A DNA stretch of 64,000 nucleotides from Bradyrhizobium australiense (GCF_013114825.1 NZ_JAAVLX010000002.1:124001-188000), one strand, 5' to 3'; positions 1 to 9,004 are shown, numbered from the stretch's first letter. Translations and numbers: made by a program. The notes: a model not told the origin generated them from the letters alone.

Positions 1-1
1 G

Positions 2-724
2 GAGAAGATGTCGCCCGATGGCCTGATGGAGCTGATGAACGAATATCTGTCGGCGATGACCGATGTGATCGAAAGCCATGGCGGCTATGTCGACAAATAT
101 ATTGGCGACTCCATCGTGGCGGTATTCGGCGCCCCGGCCGACGATCCCGACCATGCTGCCAACGCGGCGCGCGCCGCGCTGGACTGCTGCACGCAACTGG
201 CGGAACTCAACGCCTCCTCCGCCCTGTTTCGCGAATACAGGCTGGCGCAGCGGATCGGCATCAATTCCGGCGAGGCGCTGGTCGGCAATTTCGGATCGCG
301 GCGGCGCTTCAACTATTCCGTAATGAGCGACGCGGTGAACCTGGCTTCGCGGCTGGAGGGCGCCAACAAATTCTACGGCACCACCGTGATCGCGTCCGAG
401 ACGACCGTCGCGCTGGCCGGAGAGGCCTTCGCCTGGCGCGAACTCGACGCGATCAGGGTCAAGGGACGTACCCAGGCGCTGAAAATCTACCAGTTGCTGG
501 CGCTCTCGGCCGAGCTGGCGCCGCCGCAACAGGCGGTGATCGCCAACTACGCCGACGGGCTGGCACACTGGCGGGCCCGCGAGTTCAAGCGCGCCGCGCA
601 GTGCTTTGGCCGTTCAGCCGATATCGATGGCCCTGCGTCGCTATTTGCCGCGCGGGCCCGGGAATTGGCCCAAAACCCGCCGGGCGACGACTGGGACCCG
701 ATCCGGACATTGCAGGAAAAATGA
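2..724 (+). CDS. class III adenylate/guanylate cyclase, C-terminal part (5' end outside window)
   Basis: The reading frame is open from base 2, so the gene starts upstream of the window. Counting from the Met at base 8, the catalytic domain shows the second metal-binding Asp in IGD (about residue 34), then NLASRLEG with the transition-state Asn111 and Arg115. The first metal-binding Asp lies outside. About 70 residues follow the domain, with no recognised fold (ADGLAHWRAREFKRAA looks like a TPR-type helix pair). The family makes cAMP or cGMP from NTP; many rhizobial members carry an N-terminal CHASE2 sensor, which cannot be seen here. Confidence 0.9.
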   Translation, partial: EKMSPDGLMELMNEYLSAMTDVIESHGGYVDKYIGDSIVAVFGAPADDPDHAANAARAALDCCTQLAELNASSALFREYRLAQRIGINSGEALVGNFGSRRRFNYSVMSDAVNLASRLEGANKFYGTTVIASETTVALAGEAFAWRELDAIRVKGRTQALKIYQLLALSAELAPPQQAVIANYADGLAHWRAREFKRAAQCFGRSADIDGPASLFAARARELAQNPPGDDWDPIRTLQEK

Positions 725-843
725 CGTACCGATCCCGGTTTACGTTACCGGCGCGAAAGAGCCTCACGGCCATCTCGACAAGCCTGCCCAAGGTGTATAG
801 ACGAGCGCGGCGCAATCCGCGCCAAGTATGAGTTCGTCGTCCG

Positions 844-1623
844 ATGGCCACTTCCAAGCGATACGACCGGATTGCTTTCGTCGCGAGCGCAGGCGCCGAG
901 GCGCAGGCCGCACTGGCGCAGCTCGTCAAGCTCTACGGCAACCACGATGCCAACGACGCCGATGTCGTGGTGGCGCTCGGCGGCGACGGATTGATGCTGC
1001 AGACGCTGCACGCCCATATGCACTCGGGCAAGCCGATCTACGGCATGCATCGCGGAACCGTCGGTTTCCTGATGAACGAATACACCACGCATGATTTGCA
1101 TACGCGGCTGGCGGCGGCGCGGGAATCCCTGATCAATCCGCTCCTGATGCGCGCCACCGACGTTCACGGCGTCGTGCATCTGCATCACGCCATCAACGAG
1201 GTCGCGCTGTTTCGCCAGACCAATCAGGCCGCCCACTTGCGCATCCTGATCGACGAGCACGAGCGGATGGCCGAACTGATCGCCGACGGCATCCTGGTGG
1301 CGACGCCGGCCGGCTCCACCGCCTATAATCTGTCGGCGCAGGGACCGATCCTGCCGATCAACGCCGCGCTTCTGGCGCTGACCCCGATCAGCGCGTTCCG
1401 CCCGCGCCGCTGGCGCGGCGCCCTGCTCCCGAACTCTGCTTTTGTGGTGATCGAGGTGCTCGAGGGCGAGAAGCGTCCGGTTGCAGCCGCAGCCGACCAT
1501 GACGATGTGCGCGACGTCCGCCGCGTCGAGGTTTTGTCCGACAAGACGATTTCGATGCGTATGCTGTTCGACCCCGGTCACAGTCTCGAAGAACGCATCC
1601 TGCGCGAGCAGTTCGGGTACTAA
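844..1623 (+). CDS. nadK: NAD kinase
   Basis: A 259-residue protein that phosphorylates NAD to NADP in the cytoplasm. The GGDG nucleotide-binding motif is at residues 46-49 and the NAD kinase signature [15 protein letters not shown] lies near residues 153-167. The length is typical of the short alphaproteobacterial form. The ATG at 844 is the first start before the conserved N-terminus. It lies 119 bases after the cyclase and is followed by a palindromic repeat, so it is probably transcribed alone or with the cyclase. The identification is secure. Confidence 0.95.
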   Translation: MATSKRYDRIAFVASAGAEAQAALAQLVKLYGNHDANDADVVVALGGDGLMLQTLHAHMHSGKPIYGMHRGTVGFLMNEYTTHDLHTRLAAARESLINPLLMRATDVHGVVHLHHAINEVALFRQTNQAAHLRILIDEHERMAELIADGILVATPAGSTAYNLSAQGPILPINAALLALTPISAFRPRRWRGALLPNSAFVVIEVLEGEKRPVAAAADHDDVRDVRRVEVLSDKTISMRMLFDPGHSLEERILREQFGY

Positions 1624-1627
1624 CGCC

Positions 1628-1759
1628 GTCGTCCCGGCCAAGCGAAGCGCGAGCCGGGACCCATAACCACAGGCGTTAGTTGTCGCGCGCAGCGGTTAAT
1701 TGTCACCTCCCGAACTCGAGAAGCCGCGGCGTATGGGTCCCTGCTTTCGCAGGGACGAC
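1628..1759. repeat. MITE-like palindromic repeat, copy 1
   Basis: The 132-base element opens with GTCGTCCC and closes with GGGACGAC. Just inside the ends lie GGGACCCATA and TATGGGTCCC, so the termini are inverted. There is no coding capacity. A second copy with the same architecture (3020-3141) lies on the other side of the response regulator/Hpt gene pair. Confidence 0.7.
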
Positions 1760-1850
1760 GGGCTCAAGATCCCGCCTTCGCAACCATTCCTTAACCGGCG
1801 CCGCGATATGGTTAACGCCAGTATACCGTTTTGCTGGGCCGGGCCGGACC

Positions 1851-2396
1851 ATGTATCGCATTGACTTCAACAAGCTGCGATTTCTGATTTGCGACGATAA
1901 TCCGCATATGCGCCGCATCCTGCGGACGCTGTTGCATTCGTTTGGCGCGCGCGAAGCCTATGAAGCCGAGGACGGCGCCACCGCGCTGGAAATGTACAGC
2001 CACTACGTGCCCGATATCGTCATTACCGACTGGGCGATGCCGATCTTCGACGGCCTCGAACTGGCGCAGATGATCCGGCAGCCGGAATCGAAGGGTAACC
2101 CTTACGCGCCGATCATCATGCTGACCGGACATTCGGAGAAGCGGCGCGTCACGGTCGCGCGCGACGCCGGCGTCACCGAGTTCCTGGCCAAGCCGATCTC
2201 GGCCAAGGGCCTCTATCAGCGCATCCTCAACGTCGTCGCCAATCCGCGCCCCTTCATCAAAACCAAGACCTATTTCGGCCCCGATCGGCGGCGCAATACC
2301 AACAACGCCTATATCGGCCCCGAGCGCCGGGTCGGCGGCGAGATGGAAGTGATGCAGCAGCCGTCGTTGCTCGACAAGGCGCGGTCGAACGTCTAG
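1851..2396 (+). CDS. single-domain response regulator with C-terminal tail
   Basis: A 181-residue CheY-like receiver. The acidic pair is D15-D16, the phosphoacceptor D60 (IVITD), the switch Thr T92 (MLTGHS) and the conserved Lys K114 (FLAKP). After the receiver (to about 125) there is a basic tail with two similar segments, YFGPDRRRN and YIGPERRVG. There is no output domain. I chose the ATG at 1851 because the longer frame upstream runs through repeat DNA and lacks family similarity. The next gene is an Hpt protein 21 bases downstream, so the two probably form a phosphorelay pair. CtrA-like half sites (TTAACC at 1791, ATGGTTAA at 1808) precede it. Confidence 0.88.
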   Translation: MYRIDFNKLRFLICDDNPHMRRILRTLLHSFGAREAYEAEDGATALEMYSHYVPDIVITDWAMPIFDGLELAQMIRQPESKGNPYAPIIMLTGHSEKRRVTVARDAGVTEFLAKPISAKGLYQRILNVVANPRPFIKTKTYFGPDRRRNTNNAYIGPERRVGGEMEVMQQPSLLDKARSNV

Positions 2397-2417
2397 CGCG
2401 GCCCTGGAGACATCATC

Positions 2418-2996
2418 ATGGCGAAAGAAAAGCCGGGCACCATACAGGTCAAATCGTTTGCCGATCATCACGTGATCACGCAACCCAATCCGTTGCGCAA
2501 GATGTTGCTGCGCGTTCCCGAATCCGATCTCGACGATCCTGTCGGGCGCGCGGAAAAGGCGCTTGCTGGACTGTCCGGCGAATTCAAGAACTGGATGGCG
2601 ATCGAGGCGGACCGGCTCTCGGCCGCGCACGCGGTCATTCTCCGCAACGGTTTCACCGTCGACAACCGCGAAGAGCTGTTTCGCGCGGCCCATGACATCA
2701 AGGGCGATGCCGCCACGTTCGGCTTCCCTTCCGCGGGCGCCGCCGCCGAAAGCCTGTGCCGCATCATCGAACACGCCCCCGACCTCGACCAGGTCCCGCC
2801 CGAGCTGATCACCCACCATATCAACGCGATTCAGGCGATCGTGCGCGAACGCACCAAGCTCGACACCGCGGTGATGGCGAGCGCGCTCAGCAAGCAGCTC
2901 CGCGGCATCACGGATGAATTCCTGCTCAAGGTCAACCGCGACCGCCCCGAGCATCTCGAAGCGATCCTGGCGCCGAGCATCGTGCCGGCGGAGTAA
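2418..2996 (+). CDS. Hpt domain phosphotransfer protein
   Basis: A 192-residue protein with the histidine phosphotransfer signature AAHDIKGDAATFGF; H92 is the likely phosphorylated residue. The first 45 residues are not conserved Hpt sequence. No kinase or receiver domain is fused. It sits 21 bases after the response regulator at 1851 and almost certainly shares its transcript, which points to a phosphorelay intermediate serving that regulator. The sensor kinase is not in the window. The ATG is preceded by GGAGA. Confidence 0.88.
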   Translation: MAKEKPGTIQVKSFADHHVITQPNPLRKMLLRVPESDLDDPVGRAEKALAGLSGEFKNWMAIEADRLSAAHAVILRNGFTVDNREELFRAAHDIKGDAATFGFPSAGAAAESLCRIIEHAPDLDQVPPELITHHINAIQAIVRERTKLDTAVMASALSKQLRGITDEFLLKVNRDRPEHLEAILAPSIVPAE

Positions 2997-3019
2997 GAGA
3001 CTCGCCGCTCTCTCCCGTT

Positions 3020-3141
3020 GTCGTCCCTGCGAACGCAGGGACCCATACGCCGCGGCTTATCCCTCAAGAAAACGCTGGTCGACGTCTGTCGCTTACCAAC
3101 AAGCGGCCGTGGTTATGGATCCCTGCGTTCGCAGGGACGAC
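3020..3141. repeat. MITE-like palindromic repeat, copy 2
   Basis: A 122-base element with inverted ends: GTCGTCCCTGCGAACGCAGG at the left, and its reverse complement, allowing one base, at the right (CCCTGCGTTCGCAGGGACGAC region). ACCCATA and TATGGAT lie just inside. The centre is unrelated to copy 1 (1628-1759). It has no coding capacity. Confidence 0.75.
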
Positions 3142-3168
3142 ACCGAGTGTGTTGTTGCGCAGTTGAGC

Positions 3169-4341
3169 TTACGCCGCGAGATCGCGCACCGCAGGCACGA
3201 AGGCTTCGTCGGCCACCAACTCCTCGCAGAACAGGCGGGCTTCCTCGCGCGCGGACTCGGTTGCGAAGCGCCGCAACAGAATCAAGAGCGGCTCGGCGGC
3301 CTTGCGGTCGGTCTCGCAATGGGTCAGCACGCGCTCGACCATGCGGCGGCGCAGTCTCGCGGCGCCGCCAATCGTATCGACAAAGCCGGTCTCCTGGCTA
3401 ACCTCGAGCGCGATACGGAAGGCTCCGAACGTGGATTCGGGAAGGCCTGCGCGGATCAGGAGGGCCTGCAGGCTGGCGCCGCCGCGGTCATGCAGCAGCG
3501 CGGTGACGCGGGCCAGCGGCAGGTCGGCCAGCTCGGCAAGCGCGGCATCGAACAGTTCGAGATTGCCGGACAATAGCGCGCGCAGGATCAGGCCGGCGGT
3601 CAGTTGCCCGGTGGCGCGCAAATGCCGCACCAGTCCCTGCATGTCATCGCCGCGCGAATGCGCCGCGATGTTCACGGCCGAGCGCTCGCGCGCCTCGTTC
3701 GCCAGCCGCCCTGCCCGGTCGGCGCTCAGCCAGTTCCGCGCGACGACGAATTGCGCCAGCGTCTCGGAGAGTTTCGCGACCAGCGCCACGCGGGTGGCGG
3801 CGGGCAGGTCTTCCAGCACCAGCATCGATTCCCTGATCGCGGCGAGATGACCGTGACGTTCAACGATGCGGTCCCAGGAAAACGGCGCGAGTTCTGCGTA
3901 GGCGTTTTCGATCAGCTCAAGCGCTGCGGCGGCCGAACCGACTTCGGCAATCGCGGCGGAAACCGAGGGCGGCAGATTGATGCGGCGGGCGATGGCGCAT
4001 TGCATGTCGCTGTTGCCGGTGGCGACGATGTCGACGAGGTCGGCGTCGATCAGAAGCGGCGAATGTTCGAGCACGGAAAGCGCGATCGAGGGCTGATCGA
4101 GCGAGAGCGCCTGCACGATCGCGGCCGGCGCATCCGAGCTGCGCGCGAAGACTTCCGACATCGCCTGGCGCACCAGCGGCGATGGATCATCGAGCAGCAT
4201 CAACAGCGCGCCTTCGGCGGCGATGCGATCGTCCTCGCTAAGATCTGAAATCAACCAGGCCCGCGCCAACGCCCGCGTCGCCTCTGCCCGCTCGCCTGCC
4301 GGAGCGGTACGAATCCAACTGATGAACTGCCGAACGATCAT
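3169..4341 (-). CDS. DUF2336 domain protein
   Basis: A 390-residue, mostly helical soluble protein matching the alphaproteobacterial DUF2336 family. Features include an N-terminal HEAT-like stretch (LSEDDRIAAEGALLMLLDDPSPLVRQAMSEV region) and the NLELFDAALAELADLP and LIRAGLPES segments common in the family. No catalytic motif is visible and the family has no firmly assigned role. The ATG at 4341 follows a GCGTAAGCC leader with no strong ribosome site. A CtrA box with one mismatch (TTAACAAAGGGTTCAC) lies at 4413-4428, 72 bases upstream. Confidence 0.8.
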   Translation of the reverse strand: MIVRQFISWIRTAPAGERAEATRALARAWLISDLSEDDRIAAEGALLMLLDDPSPLVRQAMSEVFARSSDAPAAIVQALSLDQPSIALSVLEHSPLLIDADLVDIVATGNSDMQCAIARRINLPPSVSAAIAEVGSAAAALELIENAYAELAPFSWDRIVERHGHLAAIRESMLVLEDLPAATRVALVAKLSETLAQFVVARNWLSADRAGRLANEARERSAVNIAAHSRGDDMQGLVRHLRATGQLTAGLILRALLSGNLELFDAALAELADLPLARVTALLHDRGGASLQALLIRAGLPESTFGAFRIALEVSQETGFVDTIGGAARLRRRMVERVLTHCETDRKAAEPLLILLRRFATESAREEARLFCEELVADEAFVPAVRDLAA

Positions 4342-4412
4342 GGTCCTGGCTTACGCAACGTGAGACGACACCGTGACGCGGTGCCACTATTAGAAAAAAT
4401 AAACCATGACGC

Positions 4413-4428
4413 TTAACAAAGGGTTCAC
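4413..4428 (+). promoter_or_regulatory. near-match CtrA box upstream of the DUF2336 gene
   Basis: TTAACAAAGGGTTCAC matches TTAA-N7-TTAAC at eight of nine fixed positions. It lies 72-87 bases before the DUF2336 start codon, the same distance range as the exact boxes elsewhere in the window. The assignment rests on the consensus only. Confidence 0.35.
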
Positions 4429-4490
4429 CATAAACGGCTGGTTCTATTGACGTTTTGTTAAGGCTGCGAGGGCGACGGCGACCTTTGGCT

Positions 4491-4600
4491 CCCGGATGCT
4501 GCGCAACTCGCAGTGTTGCGCTGCTGATCCGGGCCCATCCGGCCGCGCGACACTGGGATGGGTCCGGTTCTGCGACGCGCTGCATCGCGCCCGGGACACG
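4491..4600. repeat. dispersed intergenic repeat (CCCGGATGCTGCGCA type), copy 1
   Basis: The element opens with CCCGGATGCTGCGCAAC, contains GCGCTGCTGATCCGGG and closes with TGCATCGCGCCCGGGACACGG. The same three blocks in the same order occur at 18002-18143. Both copies are intergenic. The Bradyrhizobium association is from memory. Confidence 0.75.
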
Positions 4601-4608
4601 GGCTGAGA

Positions 4609-5634
4609 TCAGCTACTGAACGTGCCGTTGCGGTCGCTGAACAGATCGAGCCGGCCCGGCGCGCGAACTTCGGGCTTGTATCCCGACAACACGGTGCTCG
4701 CGGAAGCAACTGACGCCAGCGACGAATTGCTGCCCCACAATTCCTGCACTGCCGGCGAAATCGGCTGCGTGCGTTCGCCGGCCTGGAACAGCGAGCGGAA
4801 GATCGGCTCGGGTGACGCAGCGGCAGTCTGCGAGGTTGCCGCAACCGGCGTCACCGCGCGCTGATCCGGGAAGCTCGAGAGATACGCGGCGTTATCAATC
4901 GCCATCGCTGCCGGCGCGGCGCTCGCGAACGTGACGCGCCGCGGCAGATCGCCGCCGGCGGCCGCCATCGCCGTGCGCGTCACCGGCGAGGTGGCGGCAG
5001 CCGCATAGCGCGTGCTCAGCACCGAATAGACCTGGGAGACGCTGCGCGGCTGCCCCGAACGGTCGTAGAAGATCGACTGGTTCGCCGCCGCCGCATTTGG
5101 AAACATCCGCACGGCTGACGCGTTCGGATTGTCTTCGGCATTCTGGATCAGCTTGCCGGCGCCGCCGACGCCCATGAAATGCGCCATATAGAGTTCGGCG
5201 TCGGTCGGGCGGCGGCCGATCTTGCCGGTCAGTTTGAAACTGTTGGATTGCGTCAGCACCGCCGCCATCGATGAGGCGGCATCCGGGTCGTCGCGCAGCT
5301 GTATGATCGCGGCGCGTGCCGCGGGATCGTCAACCGAATAGCGACCGTCGGAATCCCTGGTGATGGCGTCGGCATATTTGCCATAGCCGAGATGGTCACC
5401 CGCCTCTTTCACCGTGCCGAGCCAGGTCTGATCGATGAACTGAAACAGCCCGCGCGCCGACGAGGTCGTAGCAGCGGCTTTCGGATTGAAGTTGGACTCC
5501 ATCTTCGCGGTGGTGAGCAGATATTCGAAGCTGGTGCCGGTGGTGGATGCCGCCTGCTTGATCGAGCCCGCAATCTTCGCGCGCGTGGGATCGACACCTG
5601 CCGCAGCCGTGGCGCTAAATGTGTCGACCGCCAT
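4609..5634 (-). CDS. lytic transglycosylase (SLT family)
   Basis: A 341-residue peptidoglycan-cleaving enzyme. The SLT domain occupies about residues 25-180; the catalytic Glu is E46 in AKMESNFNP, followed by ARGLFQFIDQTW, the usual GLFQ motif. The C-terminal half is Ala/Pro-rich and low in complexity. I prefer the ATG at 5634 (GAGGAGCGGGG upstream) over one 15 codons earlier. No signal peptide is obvious, as is common for flagellum-associated transglycosylases that leave by another route. An exact CtrA box lies 94 bases upstream (5728-5743). In Caulobacter a lytic transglycosylase (PleA) works with flagella and pili, so a motility role is plausible but inferred. Confidence 0.88.
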   Translation of the reverse strand: MAVDTFSATAAAGVDPTRAKIAGSIKQAASTTGTSFEYLLTTAKMESNFNPKAAATTSSARGLFQFIDQTWLGTVKEAGDHLGYGKYADAITRDSDGRYSVDDPAARAAIIQLRDDPDAASSMAAVLTQSNSFKLTGKIGRRPTDAELYMAHFMGVGGAGKLIQNAEDNPNASAVRMFPNAAAANQSIFYDRSGQPRSVSQVYSVLSTRYAAAATSPVTRTAMAAAGGDLPRRVTFASAAPAAMAIDNAAYLSSFPDQRAVTPVAATSQTAAASPEPIFRSLFQAGERTQPISPAVQELWGSNSSLASVASASTVLSGYKPEVRAPGRLDLFSDRNGTFSS

Positions 5635-5727
5635 ATCTCTGGTGCCCCGCTCCTCGCGAAACCTCGCGCGGGCTCTCAAGGCACCGGTAATCAGTGCCCA
5701 TATGCGGTCGAGACTGCCGTAATTATG

Positions 5728-5743
5728 GTTAATGGCGGGTTAA
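5728..5743 (-). promoter_or_regulatory. exact CtrA-type box upstream of the lytic transglycosylase
   Basis: Read on the minus strand this is TTAACCCGCCATTAAC, an exact TTAA-N7-TTAAC, continued by CAT to give the TTAACCAT half site. It lies 94-109 bases before the transglycosylase start at 5634 and points towards it. CtrA is the cell-cycle/motility regulator of alphaproteobacteria; binding here is inferred. Confidence 0.6.
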
Positions 5744-5758
5744 GTGATCTCTCCGTGA

Positions 5759-5858
5759 CGTCATTCCGGGGCGCGCGTTTGCGCGAACTCAGGTGCGCGA
5801 TTGCGCACCTGAGAATCTCGAGGTTCCGGGTTCAGTCTACGGCTGCCCCGAAATGACG
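5759..5858. repeat. dispersed repeat (CGTCATTCCGGGG type), copy 1
   Basis: CGTCATTCCGGGG at the left is answered by CCCCGAAATGACG at the right. Inside are GGTGCGCGATTGCGCACC and GAATCTCGAGGTTCCGGGTTC. Related copies are at 7782, 58686 and 63091. It lies between the divergently placed transglycosylase promoter and the hisI end. Confidence 0.75.
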
Positions 5859-5876
5859 ACCGCGGGAAGCTCGCCT

Positions 5877-6311
5877 CTACGTCTCTCTCTGGTAGACCTC
5901 AGCCGGATCGAACTGCCTGTCGGCATCGACGAACGTCAGCCGCGCACCGCCCTCGGCGGCGTCGATCTTGCGGTAGAAGCAGGAATGCCGCCCGGTATGA
6001 CACGCAGCGCCCTGCTGCTCGACGCGGATCCAGACCGCATCCTGATCGCAATCGATGCGCATCTCGACCACGCGCTGGGTCTGACCCGACGTCTCACCTT
6101 TGCGCCACAACGCATTGCGCGAGCGGCTGAAGTAGCAGGCCTCGCCGGTCGCGATCGTCTTGCGCAGCGCCTCGTCGTTCATATGGGCGACCATCAGCAC
6201 ATCGCCTGTCACGGCGTCGGTCGCGACGCAGGTCACGAGACCTGACGCGTCGAATTTGGGCTGGAACGCCAGCCCCTCCTCGCGCTCGTTAGTAGTTGCT
6301 GACGTGGACAC
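5877..6311 (-). CDS. hisI: phosphoribosyl-AMP cyclohydrolase
   Basis: A 144-residue enzyme of the third histidine biosynthesis step, opening the purine ring of phosphoribosyl-AMP. The Mg site DCDQDA (D87, D89, D91) and the zinc ligands C88, C104 (ACHTGR) and C111 (HSCFYR) are all present, and [17 protein letters not shown] is the family signature. It is the single-domain form without HisE. The start is a GTG at 6311 with GAGGAC upstream. It lies 30 bases after folE on the same strand, so the two are probably one transcript, an arrangement common in rhizobia. Confidence 0.95.
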   Translation of the reverse strand: MSTSATTNEREEGLAFQPKFDASGLVTCVATDAVTGDVLMVAHMNDEALRKTIATGEACYFSRSRNALWRKGETSGQTQRVVEMRIDCDQDAVWIRVEQQGAACHTGRHSCFYRKIDAAEGGARLTFVDADRQFDPAEVYQRET

Positions 6312-6341
6312 GGCAGTCCTCGCGGATAAATTTCGGCGAGG

Positions 6342-7079
6342 CTACCGGTTCAATCCTCGCACCAGGGACAGAAAACGCTGCTGCTCCGCCGGATTGTCGC
6401 GGAACATGCCGGTGAAGCGGCTGGTGAGGGTCATCGCGCCGTGCTTGGCGACGCCGCGTACCGACATGCAGGTATGCTCCGCCTCGATCAGCACGGCAAC
6501 GCCACGGGGTTTCAGGACCTCGTCGATCGCGGCCGCGATCTGGGCGGTCAGGTGTTCCTGGGTCTGCAGGCGGCGCGCGAAGATATCGGTCAGCCGCGCC
6601 AGCTTCGATAGTCCGACCACCCGCTCCACCGGGGTATAGGCGATATGCGCCTTGCCGTAGAACGGCATCATGTGATGCTCGCATTGCGAGGTGAATTCGA
6701 TATCGCGGACCAGGACGAAATCGTCATAGCCGGCGGTTTCGCCAAACGTGCGGTCCAGCACCTCGGCCGGGCACTGATGATAACCCTGATAGAGCTCGTC
6801 GAAGGCTTCGACCACGCGGCGGGGCGTATCCAGCAAACCCTCGCGACCGGGGTTTTCGCCGATATAGCTGAGCAGCGTATGCACGGCGTGTTCGGCCTCG
6901 GCGCGCGACGGGCGAGGCAGGTCGGCGCGGACGGCAGCGGCCAGGAACTCGGCCGGATCGAGCTCGGCGGAACGGGCTTCCGGCGCCACATCGGGCGATT
7001 TCACTTCGGAAGACTTCAAATCGGAAGGCTTGACTTCAGAAGGCTTGCCGGGGCGGAGGGATTTGATCAATGCGTCCAT
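6342..7079 (-). CDS. folE: GTP cyclohydrolase I
   Basis: A 245-residue enzyme converting GTP to dihydroneopterin triphosphate, the first step of folate synthesis. Zinc ligands are visible in [10 protein letters not shown] and [11 protein letters not shown]. The first 50 or so residues are a charged, repetitive extension ([16 protein letters not shown] units) with no family similarity. The ATG at 7079 has GGAGAAG seven bases upstream; the longer open frame to 7547 overlaps the divergent NifU-like gene and is not coding. hisI follows 30 bases later. Confidence 0.95.
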   Translation of the reverse strand: MDALIKSLRPGKPSEVKPSDLKSSEVKSPDVAPEARSAELDPAEFLAAAVRADLPRPSRAEAEHAVHTLLSYIGENPGREGLLDTPRRVVEAFDELYQGYHQCPAEVLDRTFGETAGYDDFVLVRDIEFTSQCEHHMMPFYGKAHIAYTPVERVVGLSKLARLTDIFARRLQTQEHLTAQIAAAIDEVLKPRGVAVLIEAEHTCMSVRGVAKHGAMTLTSRFTGMFRDNPAEQQRFLSLVRGLNR

Positions 7080-7322
7080 GTCTTCTCCGTTCGACCGGCC
7101 CGCAAAGGCCGGAGTGTCACCGGGCAGACGGGGCGGATTGCCGCCGGGCGCCTGAGTCCCATCCACAACACGCGGACGGCCGAACTGGTTTCCATGTCTG
7201 GTCCCTGTCCGTCCGCCTACGGCAAACGGCCGGGCTGTTTTTCCGCCGTTCCTGTTCATATATAGGACGATGAAACCCAGCCGCCAAGGGCGCTCGGATC
7301 GCTGCCCGGGACACCGATTCTC

Positions 7323-7772
7323 ATGCTGAACGACATCTACAACAAGCGGATCATTGAATTGGCGGGTAATATCCCCCGCCTTGGCCGCCTCCCCGACCCC
7401 CACGCCAGCGCCACCGCCCACTCCAAACTGTGCGGCTCGACCGTCAAGGTCGATCTCAAGATGGATGGGCCCGTGGTCACCGACTTCGCCCATGACGTGA
7501 AGGCCTGCGCGCTCGGGCAAGCCTCCTCCTCGATCATGGCAAGCCATGTGGTCGGCTCGACGGCTAGCGAGTTACGTGAACTGCGAGAAACCGTGCGCAA
7601 GATGTTGAAGGAAAACGGCAGCCCCCCGCAGGGCAAATGGGCCGACATCGCCTTGCTCGAGCCGGTGCGCGACTATAAGGCCCGCCACGCCTCGACCCTG
7701 CTGACCTTCGACGCCGTGGTGGATGCCATCGGCCAGATCGAAGCTAGGGCCAAGCAGCCGGCATCGGCCTAA
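7323..7772 (+). CDS. NifU/IscU-like iron-sulfur cluster scaffold protein
   Basis: A 149-residue protein of the IscU/SufU/NifU N-terminal family. Possible cluster-ligand cysteines lie in [11 protein letters not shown] and [15 protein letters not shown]; the third classic Cys is replaced, since the C-terminal part reads KARHASTLL where NifU proteins have a KxRxxC-like segment. The reduced Cys set is usual for this rhizobial subgroup, whose exact partner is not established. It is divergent from folE, with 243 bases between. It may supply clusters but could instead be a non-canonical relative. Confidence 0.82.
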   Translation: MLNDIYNKRIIELAGNIPRLGRLPDPHASATAHSKLCGSTVKVDLKMDGPVVTDFAHDVKACALGQASSSIMASHVVGSTASELRELRETVRKMLKENGSPPQGKWADIALLEPVRDYKARHASTLLTFDAVVDAIGQIEARAKQPASA

Positions 7773-7781
7773 GGCTGGACC

Positions 7782-7840
7782 GTCATTCCGGGATGGTCCG
7801 CAGACCCGGAATCTCGCGATTCCGGGTTCGATGCTGCGCT
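7782..7840. repeat. dispersed repeat (CGTCATTCCGGG type), short copy
   Basis: CGTCATTCCGGGATGG, then ACCCGGAATCTCGCGATTCCGGGTTCGATGC; the AATCTCGCGATT core is palindromic. It lies between the convergent NifU-like and ClpP-like genes and may act as a bidirectional hairpin. It is related to 5759, 58686 and 63091. Confidence 0.65.
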
Positions 7841-7843
7841 TCG

Positions 7844-8770
7844 CTACTTCTGCGGCTGAGCGGGCTGAGCCGGCGCGGTCGCAGAACCGCCGGTCGGAGC
7901 CGCGGCTTCGGCGGTCTTGGTCGACTTGCCCGGCTGCGGCTGCGCGTCGCCCCCCACGGTGGAACTGACGAAGCGGTCCTGCGGCTTGGAAGGCTTCGCC
8001 TCGGCCATCGGCACCGACGAATTGTCCTGCGGGAACACGTCGGCGACCGCATCGGTCGTGACCAGATTGGCCAGCCGCAATTCGCCGCGCGACAATTCGT
8101 GCAGATCTTCCCACGGCGGCACGCTGAGGGCCAGCGACAGCAAATCGCCGGTGCCGCCCATTTCGAAAGTGTATTTCGCGAGTCGGCCGATATCGCGCTC
8201 GACAATCATCAGGTCCTGCGCGCTGTAGCTTGCGGCCTTGGCATCGTCGGCCCGATCACCCATCCAGATCTGGTGCACGCGGACATGCGCGACGGGCGGC
8301 ACGTAACGGGTCTTGCCCGACAGCAGCAGGAACACGCACATTGACTCGCAATAGGCTTCCGGCACGACGCTCACGCGCTCGCCGCGCGGGGTCTGCGTGC
8401 GCACGGTTGAGCCGACTGTCGTCAGCGCGCCGAGACTGCGGAACCTGCGGCCAAGCGCGATGGAATCGTTGACCGAGCCGCCGCTGGAATCCAGCACGAT
8501 GGTCGCGCCGGCGAGTTGGCGCCCCTTGGCGAATTCATCGAATTCCCTCGGACTATCCGCTGTGACGATGCCGACGGCCGAGACCCAGCCCCTGCAGTCG
8601 GGCTGGCACGCATTCCACTTGAAGTGCATCGGCTGCTTGCGTTCTTCGAGGGTGCCGCCAGCCTGCGCCGAAGTACCCAGCGTCGTGATCGCGCCAGGCA
8701 ATCCGAGACAAAAGGCGGTGGCGCCAAGAAGCACCCAGCCGCGAAATTTCAGCGACCTGACAAACCTCAA
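7844..8770 (-). CDS. secreted ClpP/crotonase-fold-like protein of unknown function
   Basis: About 308 residues with an N-terminal hydrophobic signal segment (WVLLGATAFCLGLPGAI). The middle resembles periplasmic ClpP-like proteins: IVLDSSGGSVNDSIALGRRFR matches the oxyanion-hole GG region, and AYCESMCVFLLLSGK has a Ser (ESM) where ClpP-fold peptidases keep the nucleophile. The His/Asp partners are less clear (HVRVHQIW). The C-terminal 60 residues are Pro/Ala-rich. I favour the TTG at 8770, which has GGAAGGA six bases upstream. No partner gene is obvious. Confidence 0.72.
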   Translation of the reverse strand: MRFVRSLKFRGWVLLGATAFCLGLPGAITTLGTSAQAGGTLEERKQPMHFKWNACQPDCRGWVSAVGIVTADSPREFDEFAKGRQLAGATIVLDSSGGSVNDSIALGRRFRSLGALTTVGSTVRTQTPRGERVSVVPEAYCESMCVFLLLSGKTRYVPPVAHVRVHQIWMGDRADDAKAASYSAQDLMIVERDIGRLAKYTFEMGGTGDLLSLALSVPPWEDLHELSRGELRLANLVTTDAVADVFPQDNSSVPMAEAKPSKPQDRFVSSTVGGDAQPQPGKSTKTAEAAAPTGGSATAPAQPAQPQK

Positions 8771-9004
8771 TTTGGTTCCTTCCCCCAAGCCCCAGAGAGC
8801 AATGGCAATGGCCCCACTTCACCGCGACATGATTCTGTCATCGATGCGTTGCGAAAACGGTAACCGTACTGTCCTGTGTCGTCCATAATACCTTGGCTTG
8901 CTACGTCGCTTCGCAGTGCGATAATTGTGAACTGTGGCGTAAATATCTGCATGCATTGAGTTCCTTGCTCTGGAACTCCCGCAAAACTACGTGCATCGTC
9001 CATC

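Noticed and set aside
745..1641. Long minus-strand frame opposite nadK.
   Set aside because: It is a shadow of the high-GC third positions in nadK and has no family features. Many similar long antisense frames (for example 1812-2954, 23027-24562, 41825-42994, 45606-47114, 54909-56063, 58850-60304) were rejected for the same reason.
1791..1815. TTAACC and ATGGTTAA half sites before the response regulator.
   Set aside because: They are inverted and spaced too far apart for a full CtrA box, so they are noted with the gene but not called as a site.
3020..3141. Possible CRISPR-like repeat because of the repeated GCAGGGAC units.
   Set aside because: There are only two inverted copies at the ends of one element, with no regular spacers and no cas genes.
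7080..7547. Extension of the folE frame upstream to 7547.
   Set aside because: It runs antisense through the NifU-like gene. The ATG at 7079 has a good ribosome site and the conserved protein begins after it.
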